64,000 bases of DNA, from contig JAISTB010000014.1 of assembly GCA_031272775.1 (NCBI GenBank), positions 1 to 64,000 on the forward strand, written 5' to 3'. Below are positions 51,201 through 60,365 of the stretch, piece by piece. Positions within the stretch are counted from its first letter, which is position 1; each line of letters opens with the position of its first letter. The stretch is from Fusobacteriaceae bacterium (GTDB taxonomy: Bacteria > Fusobacteriota > Fusobacteriia > Fusobacteriales > Fusobacteriaceae). The notes under the pieces were generated by a model. That model was not told the DNA's origin, searched no databases, and saw nothing but the letters and a program-made list of their open reading frames with translations. The position numbers were made by a program, and so were the translations under genes.

Positions 51201-52046
51201 ATGGCATACCGAATGCTCGTCACGGACATGGACGACACGCTCCTCAACGAGCGCTCCGAATTGAATCCCCGCGACCGGGAAGCGATCCTTGCGGCCCAGG
51301 CCCGGGGAGTCTGTTTTGTGCTGGCCTCGGGCCGGCCCACCTACGGCATGTGGCCCACGGCCGGGCGGCTGCGCCTGGGGGAATACGGCGGCTGGCTCCT
51401 TTCCTACAACGGCGCCCACATCCTTTCCGCCGCTACGCGGGAAATCGTCTCCCGGACGGAGCTCTCCCGGGAAGACCTGCACCTGCTCTACGACTGCGCC
51501 CTCGGCTACGGGACCGATATCCTGACCTACAAAGACGATATGCTGGTCTCGCCCCATCAGGGAAAATATGTCCTTGAGGACCTGGCCCTTACGAAAATGC
51601 CGGGCTTTGTCCCCGTGGATTTCAAAGCCTTCATGGATTGCGGCGCGCCCAAGTGCATGCTTCTGGCGGAGCCCGACTATCTCGCGGGCGTCGAAAAGGA
51701 GCTGAAAGCCCGTTTCGGCAAGCGCTTCACGATCACCCGTTCCCGTCCCTACTTTCTGGAATTCGTGGCCCCCGGCGTCAGTAAAGGGGTAGCCATGACG
51801 AAACTGGCGGAACGCCTCGGTATCCGGGCGGAGGAAATCATCGCCTGCGGGGACTCCTGGAACGATCTCGATATGATCGAAAAGGCTGGCTTCGGCGTCG
51901 CCGTCGCCAACGCCAACGCGGAGGTCAGGGCCCGGGCGGATTATGTGACCGCCGCAAACACCGAATCCGGTCTGGCAAAGGTTATCGAAAAATACATCAT
52001 GAATGAGGAGCGGACATGCGATCGTTTTACGAAAAAGAAAATCTGA
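51201..52046 (+). CDS. Cof-type HAD phosphatase
   Basis: 281 residues. Motif I VTDMDDTLLN, motif II VLASGRPTY, and motifs III/IV SKGVAMTKLAERLGI with CGDSWNDLDMIEKAGFGVAVANA, the Cof/YidA (HAD-IIB) pattern. It dephosphorylates sugar phosphates or cofactors; the substrate is unknown. It is divergent from the pyrimidine phosphorylase and shares its operator region, so a sugar phosphate from nucleoside breakdown is a reasonable guess. Its 3' end overlaps the next gene by 31 bases. Confidence 0.92.
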   Translation: MAYRMLVTDMDDTLLNERSELNPRDREAILAAQARGVCFVLASGRPTYGMWPTAGRLRLGEYGGWLLSYNGAHILSAATREIVSRTELSREDLHLLYDCALGYGTDILTYKDDMLVSPHQGKYVLEDLALTKMPGFVPVDFKAFMDCGAPKCMLLAEPDYLAGVEKELKARFGKRFTITRSRPYFLEFVAPGVSKGVAMTKLAERLGIRAEEIIACGDSWNDLDMIEKAGFGVAVANANAEVRARADYVTAANTESGLAKVIEKYIMNEERTCDRFTKKKI

Positions 52047-52681
52047 TACAATACGGAAAATTGCTGGCGGGATTGTTTTTCTGCGGTCTGGGCATCGTCA
52101 TGGAAGTCAACTCCAATCTGGGCGGCGCGCCCTGGGACATCTTCCATATCGGCCTTTCCAGGGTGATCGGCATTCCCTACGGCAAAGTCAGCATCATTGC
52201 GGGCGCCGTCGTGATCCTGCTCAACATTGTTCTCGGTCAGGTCATCGGCCTGGGGACCGTCCTCAACATGTGCCTGATCGGTCTTTTTACCGATCTCATC
52301 AACAATTCCGGCCTCATTCCCTCTCCGACCGGGAAAATTCACGGCCAGGCGGCGCTCCTTTTCGGGGGAATGCTGCTCTTCGGCTACGGCACCTATCTCT
52401 ATATGGCCCAGGGCAAGGGGGCCGGTCCCCGGGACGGCCTTATGCAGGTTCTCCATAAAAAGACCGGACTCTCCGTCGCCCTCATCAAAAACGGCATCGA
52501 GGTCGTCGTCCTCGTGATCGGCATCCTGTTAGGCGGCAAGGCCGGGCTCGGAACGTTGATCTACGCGCTTTCCATCGGCTTTATCATTCAGTATTTCTTC
52601 AAACTCCGGAAACTGGACATCCGGGCCCTCAACCACAGCAGAATCCGGGAAGATCTTCTGTCCCTGACGCGCTTCAGGTAG
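52016..52681 (+). CDS. YczE/YyaS-type membrane protein
   Basis: 221 residues, five or six membrane helices. NLGGAPWDIFHIGLS and KGAGPRDGLMQVL are the paired Gly-Pro-Trp/Arg-Asp motifs of the YczE/YyaS/YitT-like family, which has no assigned transport substrate. Its start lies inside the HAD gene, with GAGGAG upstream, so the pair is translationally coupled. A membrane partner of the HAD enzyme is possible. Confidence 0.87.
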   Translation: MRSFYEKENLIQYGKLLAGLFFCGLGIVMEVNSNLGGAPWDIFHIGLSRVIGIPYGKVSIIAGAVVILLNIVLGQVIGLGTVLNMCLIGLFTDLINNSGLIPSPTGKIHGQAALLFGGMLLFGYGTYLYMAQGKGAGPRDGLMQVLHKKTGLSVALIKNGIEVVVLVIGILLGGKAGLGTLIYALSIGFIIQYFFKLRKLDIRALNHSRIREDLLSLTRFR

Positions 52682-52712
52682 TCCGGCGTCTCTTTCCAAA
52701 TGAGGTAAAACT

Positions 52713-53405
52713 ATGCGAATTTTCGGTCTGCAACGGCTTTCTCTGGTCGATTACCCGGGAAAGACCGCCTGTACTGTCTTTACCGGGGGTTGCAATTTCC
52801 GCTGCCCCTTCTGCCACAACAGCGCTCTGGTCCTTGATCCGGATCCCGCCGAAGCCCTTCCCGAAGCCGAAATCCAGGCCTTTCTTAAAAAACGGGCGGG
52901 ACTTCTGGACGGCGTCTGCGTCTCGGGCGGGGAACCTCTGCTGCAAAAAGATCTGGGAGAATTTTTGAAATCGGTCAAAGCCCTGGGTTATCCGGTCAAG
53001 CTCGATACAAACGGCAGTTTTCCGGATCTGCTGGCGGCCCTGCTCAAACAGGGGCTCGTGGACTATGTGGCCATGGATATCAAGAATACCCCCGAAAAAT
53101 ACGGCAAAACCGTCGGGCTTCGGACCTTTGATCCCGGGCCCGTACTGGAATCGGCGGCCCTGCTCATGAAGGGGACCGTGCCCTTCGAGTTCCGGACGAC
53201 GGTCGTCAGGGAATTCCATGAAGAGGAGGATTTCAAGGCCATCGGCCGCTGGCTGCGGGGCGCGCCCCGTTACTATCTCCAGAATTTTGTGGCTTCGGAA
53301 AATACCATCGCTCAGGGACTTCACGGCTATACGCCCCGGGAGCTGGCCCATTTTCGGGATTTGGCGGCGACCTTTTTTCAAAGCGTGGAACTCCGCGGCA
53401 TTTGA
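52713..53405 (+). CDS. nrdG: Anaerobic ribonucleotide reductase activating protein (radical SAM)
   Basis: 230 residues. GGCNFRCPFCHN (Cys27, Cys31, Cys34) is the radical SAM CxxxCxxC site, followed by VSGGEPLLQ. The start LQRLSLVDYPGKTACTVFTG is that of the longer NrdG-like activases. It makes the glycyl radical on NrdD using SAM and a reduced 4Fe-4S cluster. It lies upstream of nrdD, the reverse of the common nrdD-nrdG order. Its stop codon touches the first NrdR box. Confidence 0.92.
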   Translation: MRIFGLQRLSLVDYPGKTACTVFTGGCNFRCPFCHNSALVLDPDPAEALPEAEIQAFLKKRAGLLDGVCVSGGEPLLQKDLGEFLKSVKALGYPVKLDTNGSFPDLLAALLKQGLVDYVAMDIKNTPEKYGKTVGLRTFDPGPVLESAALLMKGTVPFEFRTTVVREFHEEEDFKAIGRWLRGAPRYYLQNFVASENTIAQGLHGYTPRELAHFRDLAATFFQSVELRGI

Positions 53406-53451
53406 CACAACATCTTGTGGTTTGTGAATAAAAAAACACAATATCTTGTTA
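53405..53451 (+). promoter_or_regulatory. Pair of NrdR boxes upstream of nrdD
   Basis: ACACAACATCTTGTGG (53405-53420) and ACACAATATCTTGTTA (53436-53451), both close to the ACACWATATATWGTGT consensus. They are 31 bases apart start to start, about three helix turns, the spacing NrdR needs. They lie just upstream of the nrdD -35. Confidence 0.92.
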
Positions 53452-53458
53452 TTTTTTC

Positions 53459-53487
53459 TTGACTTTAGGCTCGCTTGGTGGTAGAAT
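53459..53487 (+). promoter_or_regulatory. Promoter of nrdD
   Basis: TTGACT, 17 bases, TAGAAT; predicted start near 53494, 35 bases before the ATG. The second NrdR box ends 7 bases before the -35. Confidence 0.88.
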
Positions 53488-53528
53488 AAGGACAAGCACA
53501 AAAACATATTTTATTAAGGAGAATCAAC

Positions 53529-55877
53529 ATGTACCAAGTAATCAAGCGAGACGGAAAAGTGGTCGAATTCAACCTGCAGAAGATCACGAAGGCGATTGAG
53601 AAGGCTTTCAAGTCCCAGGACAAGAATTACAACAACGATATTCTTGAGTTGCTGGCGCTGAGAGTCACGGCCGACTACGCGGCCAAGATCAAAAATGAGA
53701 CCATTACGGTGGAAGAGATTCAGGACAGCGTGGAATCGGTCCTGATCCAGAGCGGATATGACGACGTGGCGAAGGCGTATATCCTCTACCGCAAGCAGCG
53801 CGAAAAGATCCGGAACATGAAATCCACGATCCTCGACTACAAAGAGACCGTGGACAACTACGTAAAAATAGCGGACTGGCGCGTAAAAGAAAATTCCACG
53901 GTGACCTATTCGGTCGGCGGACTCATTCTCTCCAATTCCGGGGCGATAACAGCCAACTACTGGCTGTCGGAAATCTACGACGAGGAAATCAGCAACGCCC
54001 ACCGCAACGCGGATATCCATATTCACGACCTTTCGATGCTGACGGGCTACTGCGCGGGCTGGTCCCTGAAACAGCTGATCCAGGAAGGCCTGGGCGGCGT
54101 GGACGGCAAGATCACTTCTTCCCCGGCCAGTCATCTGGCGACCCTCTGCAATCAGATGGTCAATTTCCTCGGCATCATGCAGAACGAATGGGCCGGCGCG
54201 CAGGCGTTCTCTTCCTTTGACACTTATCTCGCTCCCTTTGTGAAAGCGGACGACCTCTCGTACCGGGAAGTCAAGAAAGCGCTGGAGTCCTTTATTTTCG
54301 GCGTCAATACGCCGAGCCGCTGGGGCACCCAGGCGCCTTTCTCCAACATCACGCTGGACTGGACCGTGCCCAAAGATCTGGCCGAGCTGCCCGCCATCGT
54401 GGGCGGCAAAGAAATGGACTTCAAGTACAAGGATTGCAAGAAGGAAATGGATATGATCAACAAGGCCTTTATCGAGATCATGATCGAGGGCGACGCCAAC
54501 GGCCGCGGTTTCCAGTATCCGATTCCCACTTACTCCATTACGAAGGATTTTGACTGGTCCGAGACCGAAAACAACAAGCTGCTCTTTGAGATGACCTCCA
54601 AATACGGCACGCCCTATTTTTCCAACTACATCAACAGCGATATGGAGGCAAGCGACGTCCGGAGCATGTGTTGCCGGCTGCGCCTCGACCTTCGGGAACT
54701 CCGGAAAAAATCCGGCGGTTTCTTCGGAAGCGGAGAAAGCACGGGTTCCATCGGCGTCGTGACGATCAATATGCCGCGGATCGCCTTCCTTTCCAGGACG
54801 CCCGCCGAGTTTTACGAAAAGCTCGACAAGCTCATGGATCTCTCGGCCCGTTCCCTCAAGATCAAGCGGGATATCGTGAAAAAATTGATGGATGAGGGCT
54901 TGTATCCTTACACCAAGCGCTATCTGGGGACCTTTGACAATCATTTCTCCACGATCGGCCTAATCGGCATGAACGAAGTGGGCTTGAACGCCAAATGGCT
55001 GGGGAAGGACCTGACCCATCCCGAAACTCAGGCCTTTGCCAAGGATGTGCTGAACCACATGCGGGAACGGCTGGCCGATTATCAGGAAAAATACGGAGAC
55101 CTCTACAATCTCGAGGCGACGCCCGCCGAATCGACTACTTACCGGCTGGCCAAGCACGACGTTGAAAAATACCCGGGCATCGTCACGGCCTCCATGGGCG
55201 AGACGCCCTACTATACCAACAGTTCCCACCTGCCGGTCAGCTTTACGAGCGACATCTTTGACGCCCTGGATATTCAAGACGAACTGCAGACCCTCTACAC
55301 CTCCGGCACCGTATTTCACGCCTTCCTCGGCGAGAAACTCCCCGACTGGAAAGCCTCGGCCAATCTCGTCAGAAAGATCGCCGAAAATTACAGACTGCCC
55401 TATTACACGCTGTCGCCGACCTATTCGGTGTGCCGGGAACACGGCTATCTCTCCGGAGAGGCCTTCAGCTGCCCGGTCTGCGGCCGGAAAACGGAAGTCT
55501 ACAGCCGGATCACCGGATATTATCGGCCCGTTCAGAACTGGAACGAGGGAAAAGTCCAGGAATACAAAGAAAGAAAGCTCTACGACATTCCCCATTCCAC
55601 CCTGAAAAAAGGCCGGCAGAGCGCAAACGCGGCGGAACAGCCCAAAAGCCAGCATGAGACGCTGCTCTTTACGACAAAGACCTGCCCCAACTGCAACGTC
55701 AGCAAGGACATCCTGAACAACGCCCACATCGACTACACGGTGGTTGACGCGGAGGAAAGACCCGAACTCGCCGTGAAGTACGGCATCCGGCAGGCCCCGA
55801 CCCTCGTTGTCATCGACGGGGAAAAGGTCGAAAAACACGTAAACGTATCCAATATCAGAAGTTTCCTGCATATCTGA
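53529..55877 (+). CDS. nrdD: Anaerobic ribonucleoside-triphosphate reductase with C-terminal glutaredoxin-like domain
   Basis: 782 residues. An N-terminal ATP cone (YQVIKRDGKVVEFNLQKIT, about 1-90) senses dATP/ATP. The catalytic barrel has DIHIHDLSMLTGYCAGWSL. The Zn site region has CREHGYLSGE and FSCPVCG, then the glycyl radical loop SRITGYYRP (Gly663). Unusually, about 75 more residues follow, forming a glutaredoxin/thioredoxin-like domain (LLFTTKTCPNCNVSKDILNN with CPNC at 719-722, and RQAPTLVVIDGEKV). The fused domain may re-reduce the active-site disulfide, replacing an external donor. NrdR boxes control it. Confidence 0.96.
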   Translation: MYQVIKRDGKVVEFNLQKITKAIEKAFKSQDKNYNNDILELLALRVTADYAAKIKNETITVEEIQDSVESVLIQSGYDDVAKAYILYRKQREKIRNMKSTILDYKETVDNYVKIADWRVKENSTVTYSVGGLILSNSGAITANYWLSEIYDEEISNAHRNADIHIHDLSMLTGYCAGWSLKQLIQEGLGGVDGKITSSPASHLATLCNQMVNFLGIMQNEWAGAQAFSSFDTYLAPFVKADDLSYREVKKALESFIFGVNTPSRWGTQAPFSNITLDWTVPKDLAELPAIVGGKEMDFKYKDCKKEMDMINKAFIEIMIEGDANGRGFQYPIPTYSITKDFDWSETENNKLLFEMTSKYGTPYFSNYINSDMEASDVRSMCCRLRLDLRELRKKSGGFFGSGESTGSIGVVTINMPRIAFLSRTPAEFYEKLDKLMDLSARSLKIKRDIVKKLMDEGLYPYTKRYLGTFDNHFSTIGLIGMNEVGLNAKWLGKDLTHPETQAFAKDVLNHMRERLADYQEKYGDLYNLEATPAESTTYRLAKHDVEKYPGIVTASMGETPYYTNSSHLPVSFTSDIFDALDIQDELQTLYTSGTVFHAFLGEKLPDWKASANLVRKIAENYRLPYYTLSPTYSVCREHGYLSGEAFSCPVCGRKTEVYSRITGYYRPVQNWNEGKVQEYKERKLYDIPHSTLKKGRQSANAAEQPKSQHETLLFTTKTCPNCNVSKDILNNAHIDYTVVDAEERPELAVKYGIRQAPTLVVIDGEKVEKHVNVSNIRSFLHI

Positions 55878-55893
55878 TACAGCTTGAAACAAG

Positions 55894-55924
55894 ACGGGCG
55901 GATTCCGGTTCGCCCGTTTTTTTC
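55894..55924 (+). terminator. Terminator after nrdD
   Basis: ACGGGCG, 10 bases, CGCCCGT followed by seven T residues, 16 bases after the stop codon. Confidence 0.85.
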
Positions 55925-55940
55925 AAAAAAAGGAGGCGCC

Positions 55941-56753
55941 ATGATGGAAAAATATCGCGAATCGGCGGCGTATGTGAAAGAACGGCTCGGCGACCGGGCG
56001 GAGATTGCGGTCATCCTGGGCTCAGGCCTCGGGGCACTCGCTTCGGCCCTCGAAGGGGAAAAAGCGCTCCCCTACGCGGAGATTCCCCATTTTCCCCGGA
56101 AAATGATCGCGGGCCATGAGGGAAAACTCCTCGCGGGGATCATGGACGGCGCGCCCGTTCTGGTTATGAACGGCCGCTTCCACTATTACCAGGGCTACAG
56201 CATGGCCGAGGTGACGTATCCGCTTCCGGTCATGAAGCTCCTCGGGATAAAATACCTCATTGTAAGCAACGCCGCGGGCGGCGTCAACGAGTCCTTTTCC
56301 AAGGGGACGCTGATGATCATCCGGGATTTCATCAATTTTTTCGGGACCAACCCCTTGATCGGAGCGGGCGGAAGCGAACTCGGCCCGCAATTTCCGGATA
56401 TGTCCCGGCCCTTTTCCCCGAAACTCCTGAAGCTGGCCCGGGAGGAGGCGGAACGCCTCGGGATCCCTTACCGGGAGGGCGTTTATCTCGGGACCACGGG
56501 TCCTTCCTTTGAGAGCGCCGCGGAGATCCGGATGATGAGGACGCTGGGCGCCGACGCCGTGGGGATGTCGACGGTACCGGAGATTATCGTCGGAAACTGG
56601 CTGGGCCTTCAGCTTTTGGGGATTTCCTGCATTACGAACATGGCCACGGGACTTGCTCAAGCGCCCCACGACCACGCCGCGGTCCTCGCCGAAGCCCGAA
56701 AGGTCGAAAGCGATTTCTGCCGCTGGGTAAAAGAAATCATAAAAAAAATCTGA
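55941..56753 (+). CDS. Purine nucleoside phosphorylase, trimeric (PNP-II) type
   Basis: 270 residues from the ATG at 55941, which follows AAAGGAGG. VILGSGLGALASALEG, the phosphate site GRFHYYQGYS, VSNAAGGVNESF and GPSFESAAEIRMMRTLGADA with VGMSTVPE are the marks of the PunA/human-type phosphorylase acting on guanosine and inosine. Its stop codon lies inside the terminator stem. It complements the pyrimidine phosphorylase at 49794-51101 in nucleoside salvage. Confidence 0.96.
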   Translation: MMEKYRESAAYVKERLGDRAEIAVILGSGLGALASALEGEKALPYAEIPHFPRKMIAGHEGKLLAGIMDGAPVLVMNGRFHYYQGYSMAEVTYPLPVMKLLGIKYLIVSNAAGGVNESFSKGTLMIIRDFINFFGTNPLIGAGGSELGPQFPDMSRPFSPKLLKLAREEAERLGIPYREGVYLGTTGPSFESAAEIRMMRTLGADAVGMSTVPEIIVGNWLGLQLLGISCITNMATGLAQAPHDHAAVLAEARKVESDFCRWVKEIIKKI

Positions 56754-56775
56754 CCCCTGCAAGGTCAGATTTTTT
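56743..56775. terminator. Bidirectional terminator after purine nucleoside phosphorylase
   Basis: A perfect 13-bp stem, AAAAAATCTGACC and GGTCAGATTTTTT, 7-base loop. T-runs occur on both strands, so it ends the phosphorylase transcript and could also stop transcripts coming from the histidine kinase on the other strand. Confidence 0.9.
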
Positions 56776-56877
56776 ATATATCATATTTTATAGGAGGGTC
56801 AAGGTACTTTATGAGTTCCTTTGAATGTATCATACCTCCGTTATTTGTCGTGAATATGTCAAGAGAAAATCTTTGCC

Positions 56878-58260
56878 TTATTTTTCCGTATTGAAGGCCA
56901 GAATAAATTTTTTTCCCTCGACGGCGATCCGACAGGAGAAGCCGTTCAGCTCAAAAATCCTGCGTACGATGGAAAGGCCCAGGCCGTTCCCCTCGCGGGA
57001 TTTTTCTTCGGCGTTGGCCCCCCGCGCGAAGGGTTCCCACAGCTGCTCGAGCTTTTCGGGGAGAAGCCCGTCGGTCTCATTTTCAAAGACGTATTCGGCC
57101 CCCTGGCGGTACACGCGGATCGTCCCTTCGTCCACGGAATAGCGGAGCGCGTTTTGGACGATATTGTCAATGGCGATGCCGAAGAGACGTCCGTCACAGA
57201 AAACCGTGTTGTCGCCGGGCAGATCCACTTCCCAGCGCAGATCTTTTTCCAATTCGATGTTCTCGTATTTTTCGGCGCTTTCCCGGAAAAAGCTCATAAA
57301 ATCCGCCTCGCTTCTGTCCAGGCGGATACCCGGCGACGACAGGCGGGAAATCGTCAGCAGATTCGTGATGATCTCGTTCATTTCCTTGCTTTTTTTGGCG
57401 ATGGCCTTGTAGTATTTCATGCGCTCCGCTTCTGTCTTGGCGAGCCCCCCGATGAGGCCCTGGGCGTGGGTGCTGATGACCGTAATCGGGGTCTTCAGCT
57501 CATGGGACGCGTCCGAGGCGAATGTGCGCAGGTTTTCAATGGAATTTTCGAGGTTTTCCGACATGGTGTCGATGCTGCGGGACAATTCTCCGATCTCGTC
57601 TTCCGAGTGGATATCGGATTTTTCCGAGAAATCCAAAACGGAGATTTTTCGCGCGATGGAATTCAGTTTTTCGATGTTTCCGGTTATTTTTTTACAGAGG
57701 ATCCGGCCGATGATCATGCTGAACAGGATCCCGATGCCGGTGATGATGATGTTGAAAAAATTGATCTCGGCCTTGTGGACCTTGATGACCGAGAGGGAGG
57801 TCCGCAGGGACATGATGCCCACGTCGGGGATGCTCTCGTTGTAAAAGAGCAGCGTAATATTGGTATTGGGGAGCCGGGTCATGTGGAATTTGCCGGTTTC
57901 CCAGTTGGGTTGGGGCATCCGGGGGCGGCTTCGATTGGAAAAACGGTTCAGCGTCCCCTGATTGATGGGAGACGGCATGTTTTGGAGGCTGCGGGCAAGG
58001 TTCAGCCGGACTTCGTCGACGACGACGATGTCGATCCCCTCGTTGTCCCGGACGTTTTCCACATAGTTGGCAAATTCGACAGGGTCATAGAGTTTTTCCT
58101 TGGCGATTTCCTTGATCGACAAAATCGCGTTTTTCTTCTGGTAAATCAGAAATTTATCGAGGAAAAACACGTTCATGATGTAACTTATGGAAATCGTGAA
58201 AACGACAATAAAGATGGAAAATATAAAGATTTTCCGAAAAAGATTAATTCTTGGTTTCAT
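56878..58260 (-). CDS. Sensor histidine kinase
   Basis: 460 residues. A first membrane helix (IFIFSIFIVVFTISISYIM), an external sensor of about 150 residues, a second helix (FNIIITGIGILFSMIIGRIL), HAMP, HisKA box DASHELKTPITVISTHAQGL, N box NIVQNALRYSV and G2 GNGLGLSIVRRIF. The G1 box is degenerate (ENETDGLLPEKLE in place of DxGxG), though the rest looks functional. It overlaps the 3' end of its response regulator gene by 17 bases. The stimulus is unknown. Confidence 0.93.
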   Translation of the reverse strand: MKPRINLFRKIFIFSIFIVVFTISISYIMNVFFLDKFLIYQKKNAILSIKEIAKEKLYDPVEFANYVENVRDNEGIDIVVVDEVRLNLARSLQNMPSPINQGTLNRFSNRSRPRMPQPNWETGKFHMTRLPNTNITLLFYNESIPDVGIMSLRTSLSVIKVHKAEINFFNIIITGIGILFSMIIGRILCKKITGNIEKLNSIARKISVLDFSEKSDIHSEDEIGELSRSIDTMSENLENSIENLRTFASDASHELKTPITVISTHAQGLIGGLAKTEAERMKYYKAIAKKSKEMNEIITNLLTISRLSSPGIRLDRSEADFMSFFRESAEKYENIELEKDLRWEVDLPGDNTVFCDGRLFGIAIDNIVQNALRYSVDEGTIRVYRQGAEYVFENETDGLLPEKLEQLWEPFARGANAEEKSREGNGLGLSIVRRIFELNGFSCRIAVEGKKFILAFNTEK

Positions 58261-58909
58261 CGAACAGATATCCCATTCCCCTTATGGTACGCAGCATCTC
58301 ATTGTAATTGCCCATTTTTTTCCGGACTCGCTTGACAAGCGTATCGACGACTCTGTCGTTGCCGTCGAAGTCAAATCCCCAGATCTCGTTGAGCAGCTGC
58401 TCCCGGGGGAAAATCATGCCCTTGTTCTTGATCATGTACTCCAGAAACTGGATTTCCCGGCGCGTGAGCTCCATGGATTCGCCGTCCACGACCAGTTCTC
58501 CGCTCTTGAAATCAAAATTGAGCCCTTTGAATTTGTAGGCGCTGTTGCCGTCGATCTTCAGGGCCTTTTTGACCTTCACCGCGAGGATCTTGAGGCTGAA
58601 GGGCTTGGTGATGTAATCGTCTGCGCCGATGGAAAGGCCCTTCAACTCGTCGATCTCCGAATCCCTGGCCGTCATCATGATGATGGGAACGTTGGATTCG
58701 CCGCGGATCTCCTTGCAGATCTCCCAGCCGTTTTTGCGCGGGAGATTGATGTCGAGCAGGATCAGGTCGGGGTTGTACAGGTAGAAGGCGTCCAGTCCCC
58801 GTTCGCCGTCAAAGGCCTTGAAAACTTCAAAGCCTTCCTGGATCAACGTGTCTTCGACGACTTTTTCCAGATCTTTTTCATCCTCTACGATCAGTATTCT
58901 TTTTTTCAT
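58244..58909 (-). CDS. OmpR-family response regulator
   Basis: 221 residues from the ATG at 58909, which has AGGTGAT upstream and the family start KKRILIVEDEKDLEKVVED. Phospho-acceptor Asp in LILLDINLPRKNG, Thr in MMTAR, Lys in ITKPF; winged helix with TRREIQFLEYMI and DRVVDTLVKRVRKKMGNYN. It forms a two-component pair with the kinase gene that overlaps its 3' end. Neighbouring genes give no hint of its regulon. Confidence 0.95.
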   Translation of the reverse strand: MKKRILIVEDEKDLEKVVEDTLIQEGFEVFKAFDGERGLDAFYLYNPDLILLDINLPRKNGWEICKEIRGESNVPIIMMTARDSEIDELKGLSIGADDYITKPFSLKILAVKVKKALKIDGNSAYKFKGLNFDFKSGELVVDGESMELTRREIQFLEYMIKNKGMIFPREQLLNEIWGFDFDGNDRVVDTLVKRVRKKMGNYNEMLRTIRGMGYLFDETKN

Positions 58910-59027
58910 GGCGATCACCTGATTTTTGACTTGTTCTTTCATTTTAGCAGGATAATGTGGCAATACGATGTTTTTGGGGAAATCGGCGTTTTACGAGGTT
59001 GCGATCCCGTCGGGACAAGCGCCGTAC

Positions 59028-60314
59028 TCACGCCCCCAGCAGAGAAGCCGGTACGACAGCGATTCCGTCCGGCCGGCGATAGGCAAGAGGGCCGGTTGTG
59101 ATGATCACCGCGTCTGACAGATTCGCTCTGCTTTTCAGCCAAAGCAGATGGCGGACATCGTGATCAGAAATAAAAGGGGCGGTTTTAACTTCAATCGCGA
59201 CGGTATCCCGTCCCCGCGAAAGGATAAAATCAATCTCCCTGTCGCCTTTCAGCGTCTGGAAATGATACAAATTCGCGTCGCATATGCCGGCATATACGCG
59301 CAAACTCTGAAAAATGAACGCTTCGAACAAGCGACCGATGATATTCCCGTATTTTTCGTCAAAGCGGCTGTCGGGCGCATGTTTCCGATCCGAGCCGTTC
59401 AGCATGTCCACCCTGAGCCCCAGCAGATGAATCGCGAAAGCGGGATCGGCAAGGTAATGCTTCGGCGCTTTTTTCATCCGCGAGCAAAAATCCGCCCCGT
59501 CGGTCCAGATCGGAAGTTCGTCAATCAACCACATGCGTTCCAGCGCTTCCCTGTAGGCAATCGTCGTCTTGATGGCCGGTTTGTTGCCCTCCCTCGGCGT
59601 CGCGGCATCAAGGATCTCTTCGTATTTTGCCGACGTGGAAACCGCAGCCGCATATGCCGACAGCCATCTTTTCAACGCTTCCGGTTGGCGGATACGGATG
59701 CCTTCCTGCTCGAAATCGTGGGTAAGCAAATTGTTGAGGTAGGAATCGAAGGCCAGTTTACGCCGCCTTTCGTTGGCAATCCGCATGCCGGGGAGGCCAG
59801 ACACCGCCATTTCCTCTATATAATCCCCGAAGGAGACGGTCGTCTGCCCTTGAATCGGAGTGGAAAAAGCTTCCCGCTGATCGAGGAGGGTCTCGAGGGA
59901 AACGGTCTTCCGCGCCAGTCCCCTTTCTTCCAGGGACAGGGGAAACATCCGCAAGCGCGCGATCCGCCCCGCGCCCGAATGAACATCGAGGTTCTTGGCC
60001 GAAATCGATCCGGTGAGCAAATAGGCGCAATCGTCCCTTCTGTCATCGACATCGCGTCTGACATAATCCCAAATCTTCGGGATTTTTTGCCATTCGTCAA
60101 TCAAAACAGGCGTTTTCGAGCTGCTGAGTTTTCCGGGATCATTGGAGATCAGCAAAAAATCGCTTTCCCGATCCAGCTTATATACGGTGTTTGCAATGCG
60201 GGATGCGGAGACCGTCTTTCCCACGCCCTTCAGTCCATCTATGGCTACGGCCGGCAAATCGGCCAGCAAATCTTTCAGATATTTTTCCAAAAGTCTGTCA
60301 TACTGTTTTTTCAT
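59028..60314 (-). CDS. AAA ATPase with DUF4143 domain, probably leaderless
   Basis: 428 residues. Walker A DGLKGVGKTVS, Walker B TPVLIDEWQK, sensor YLLTGSISAKNLDVHSGAGR and a C-terminal part ending in the PD-(D/E)xK-like set GDREIDFILSRGRDTVAIEV. It belongs to a different branch from the ATPase at 26477-27700. The promoter's -10 ends 7 bases before the ATG, so transcription should begin at or beside the start codon; no Shine-Dalgarno is present. Three 17-bp direct repeats lie upstream of the promoter. Function unknown. Confidence 0.92.
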   Translation of the reverse strand: MKKQYDRLLEKYLKDLLADLPAVAIDGLKGVGKTVSASRIANTVYKLDRESDFLLISNDPGKLSSSKTPVLIDEWQKIPKIWDYVRRDVDDRRDDCAYLLTGSISAKNLDVHSGAGRIARLRMFPLSLEERGLARKTVSLETLLDQREAFSTPIQGQTTVSFGDYIEEMAVSGLPGMRIANERRRKLAFDSYLNNLLTHDFEQEGIRIRQPEALKRWLSAYAAAVSTSAKYEEILDAATPREGNKPAIKTTIAYREALERMWLIDELPIWTDGADFCSRMKKAPKHYLADPAFAIHLLGLRVDMLNGSDRKHAPDSRFDEKYGNIIGRLFEAFIFQSLRVYAGICDANLYHFQTLKGDREIDFILSRGRDTVAIEVKTAPFISDHDVRHLLWLKSRANLSDAVIITTGPLAYRRPDGIAVVPASLLGA

Positions 60315-60320
60315 GTTTTT

Positions 60321-60349
60321 ATTATACGCTTTATTTTCGCTGAAGTCAA
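60321..60349 (-). promoter_or_regulatory. Promoter of the second DUF4143 ATPase
   Basis: Minus strand TTGACT, 17 bases, TATAAT, then six bases (AAAAAC) and the ATG. This predicts a leaderless message. Confidence 0.85.
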
Positions 60350-60365
60350 GGAATTTATAAAATTT

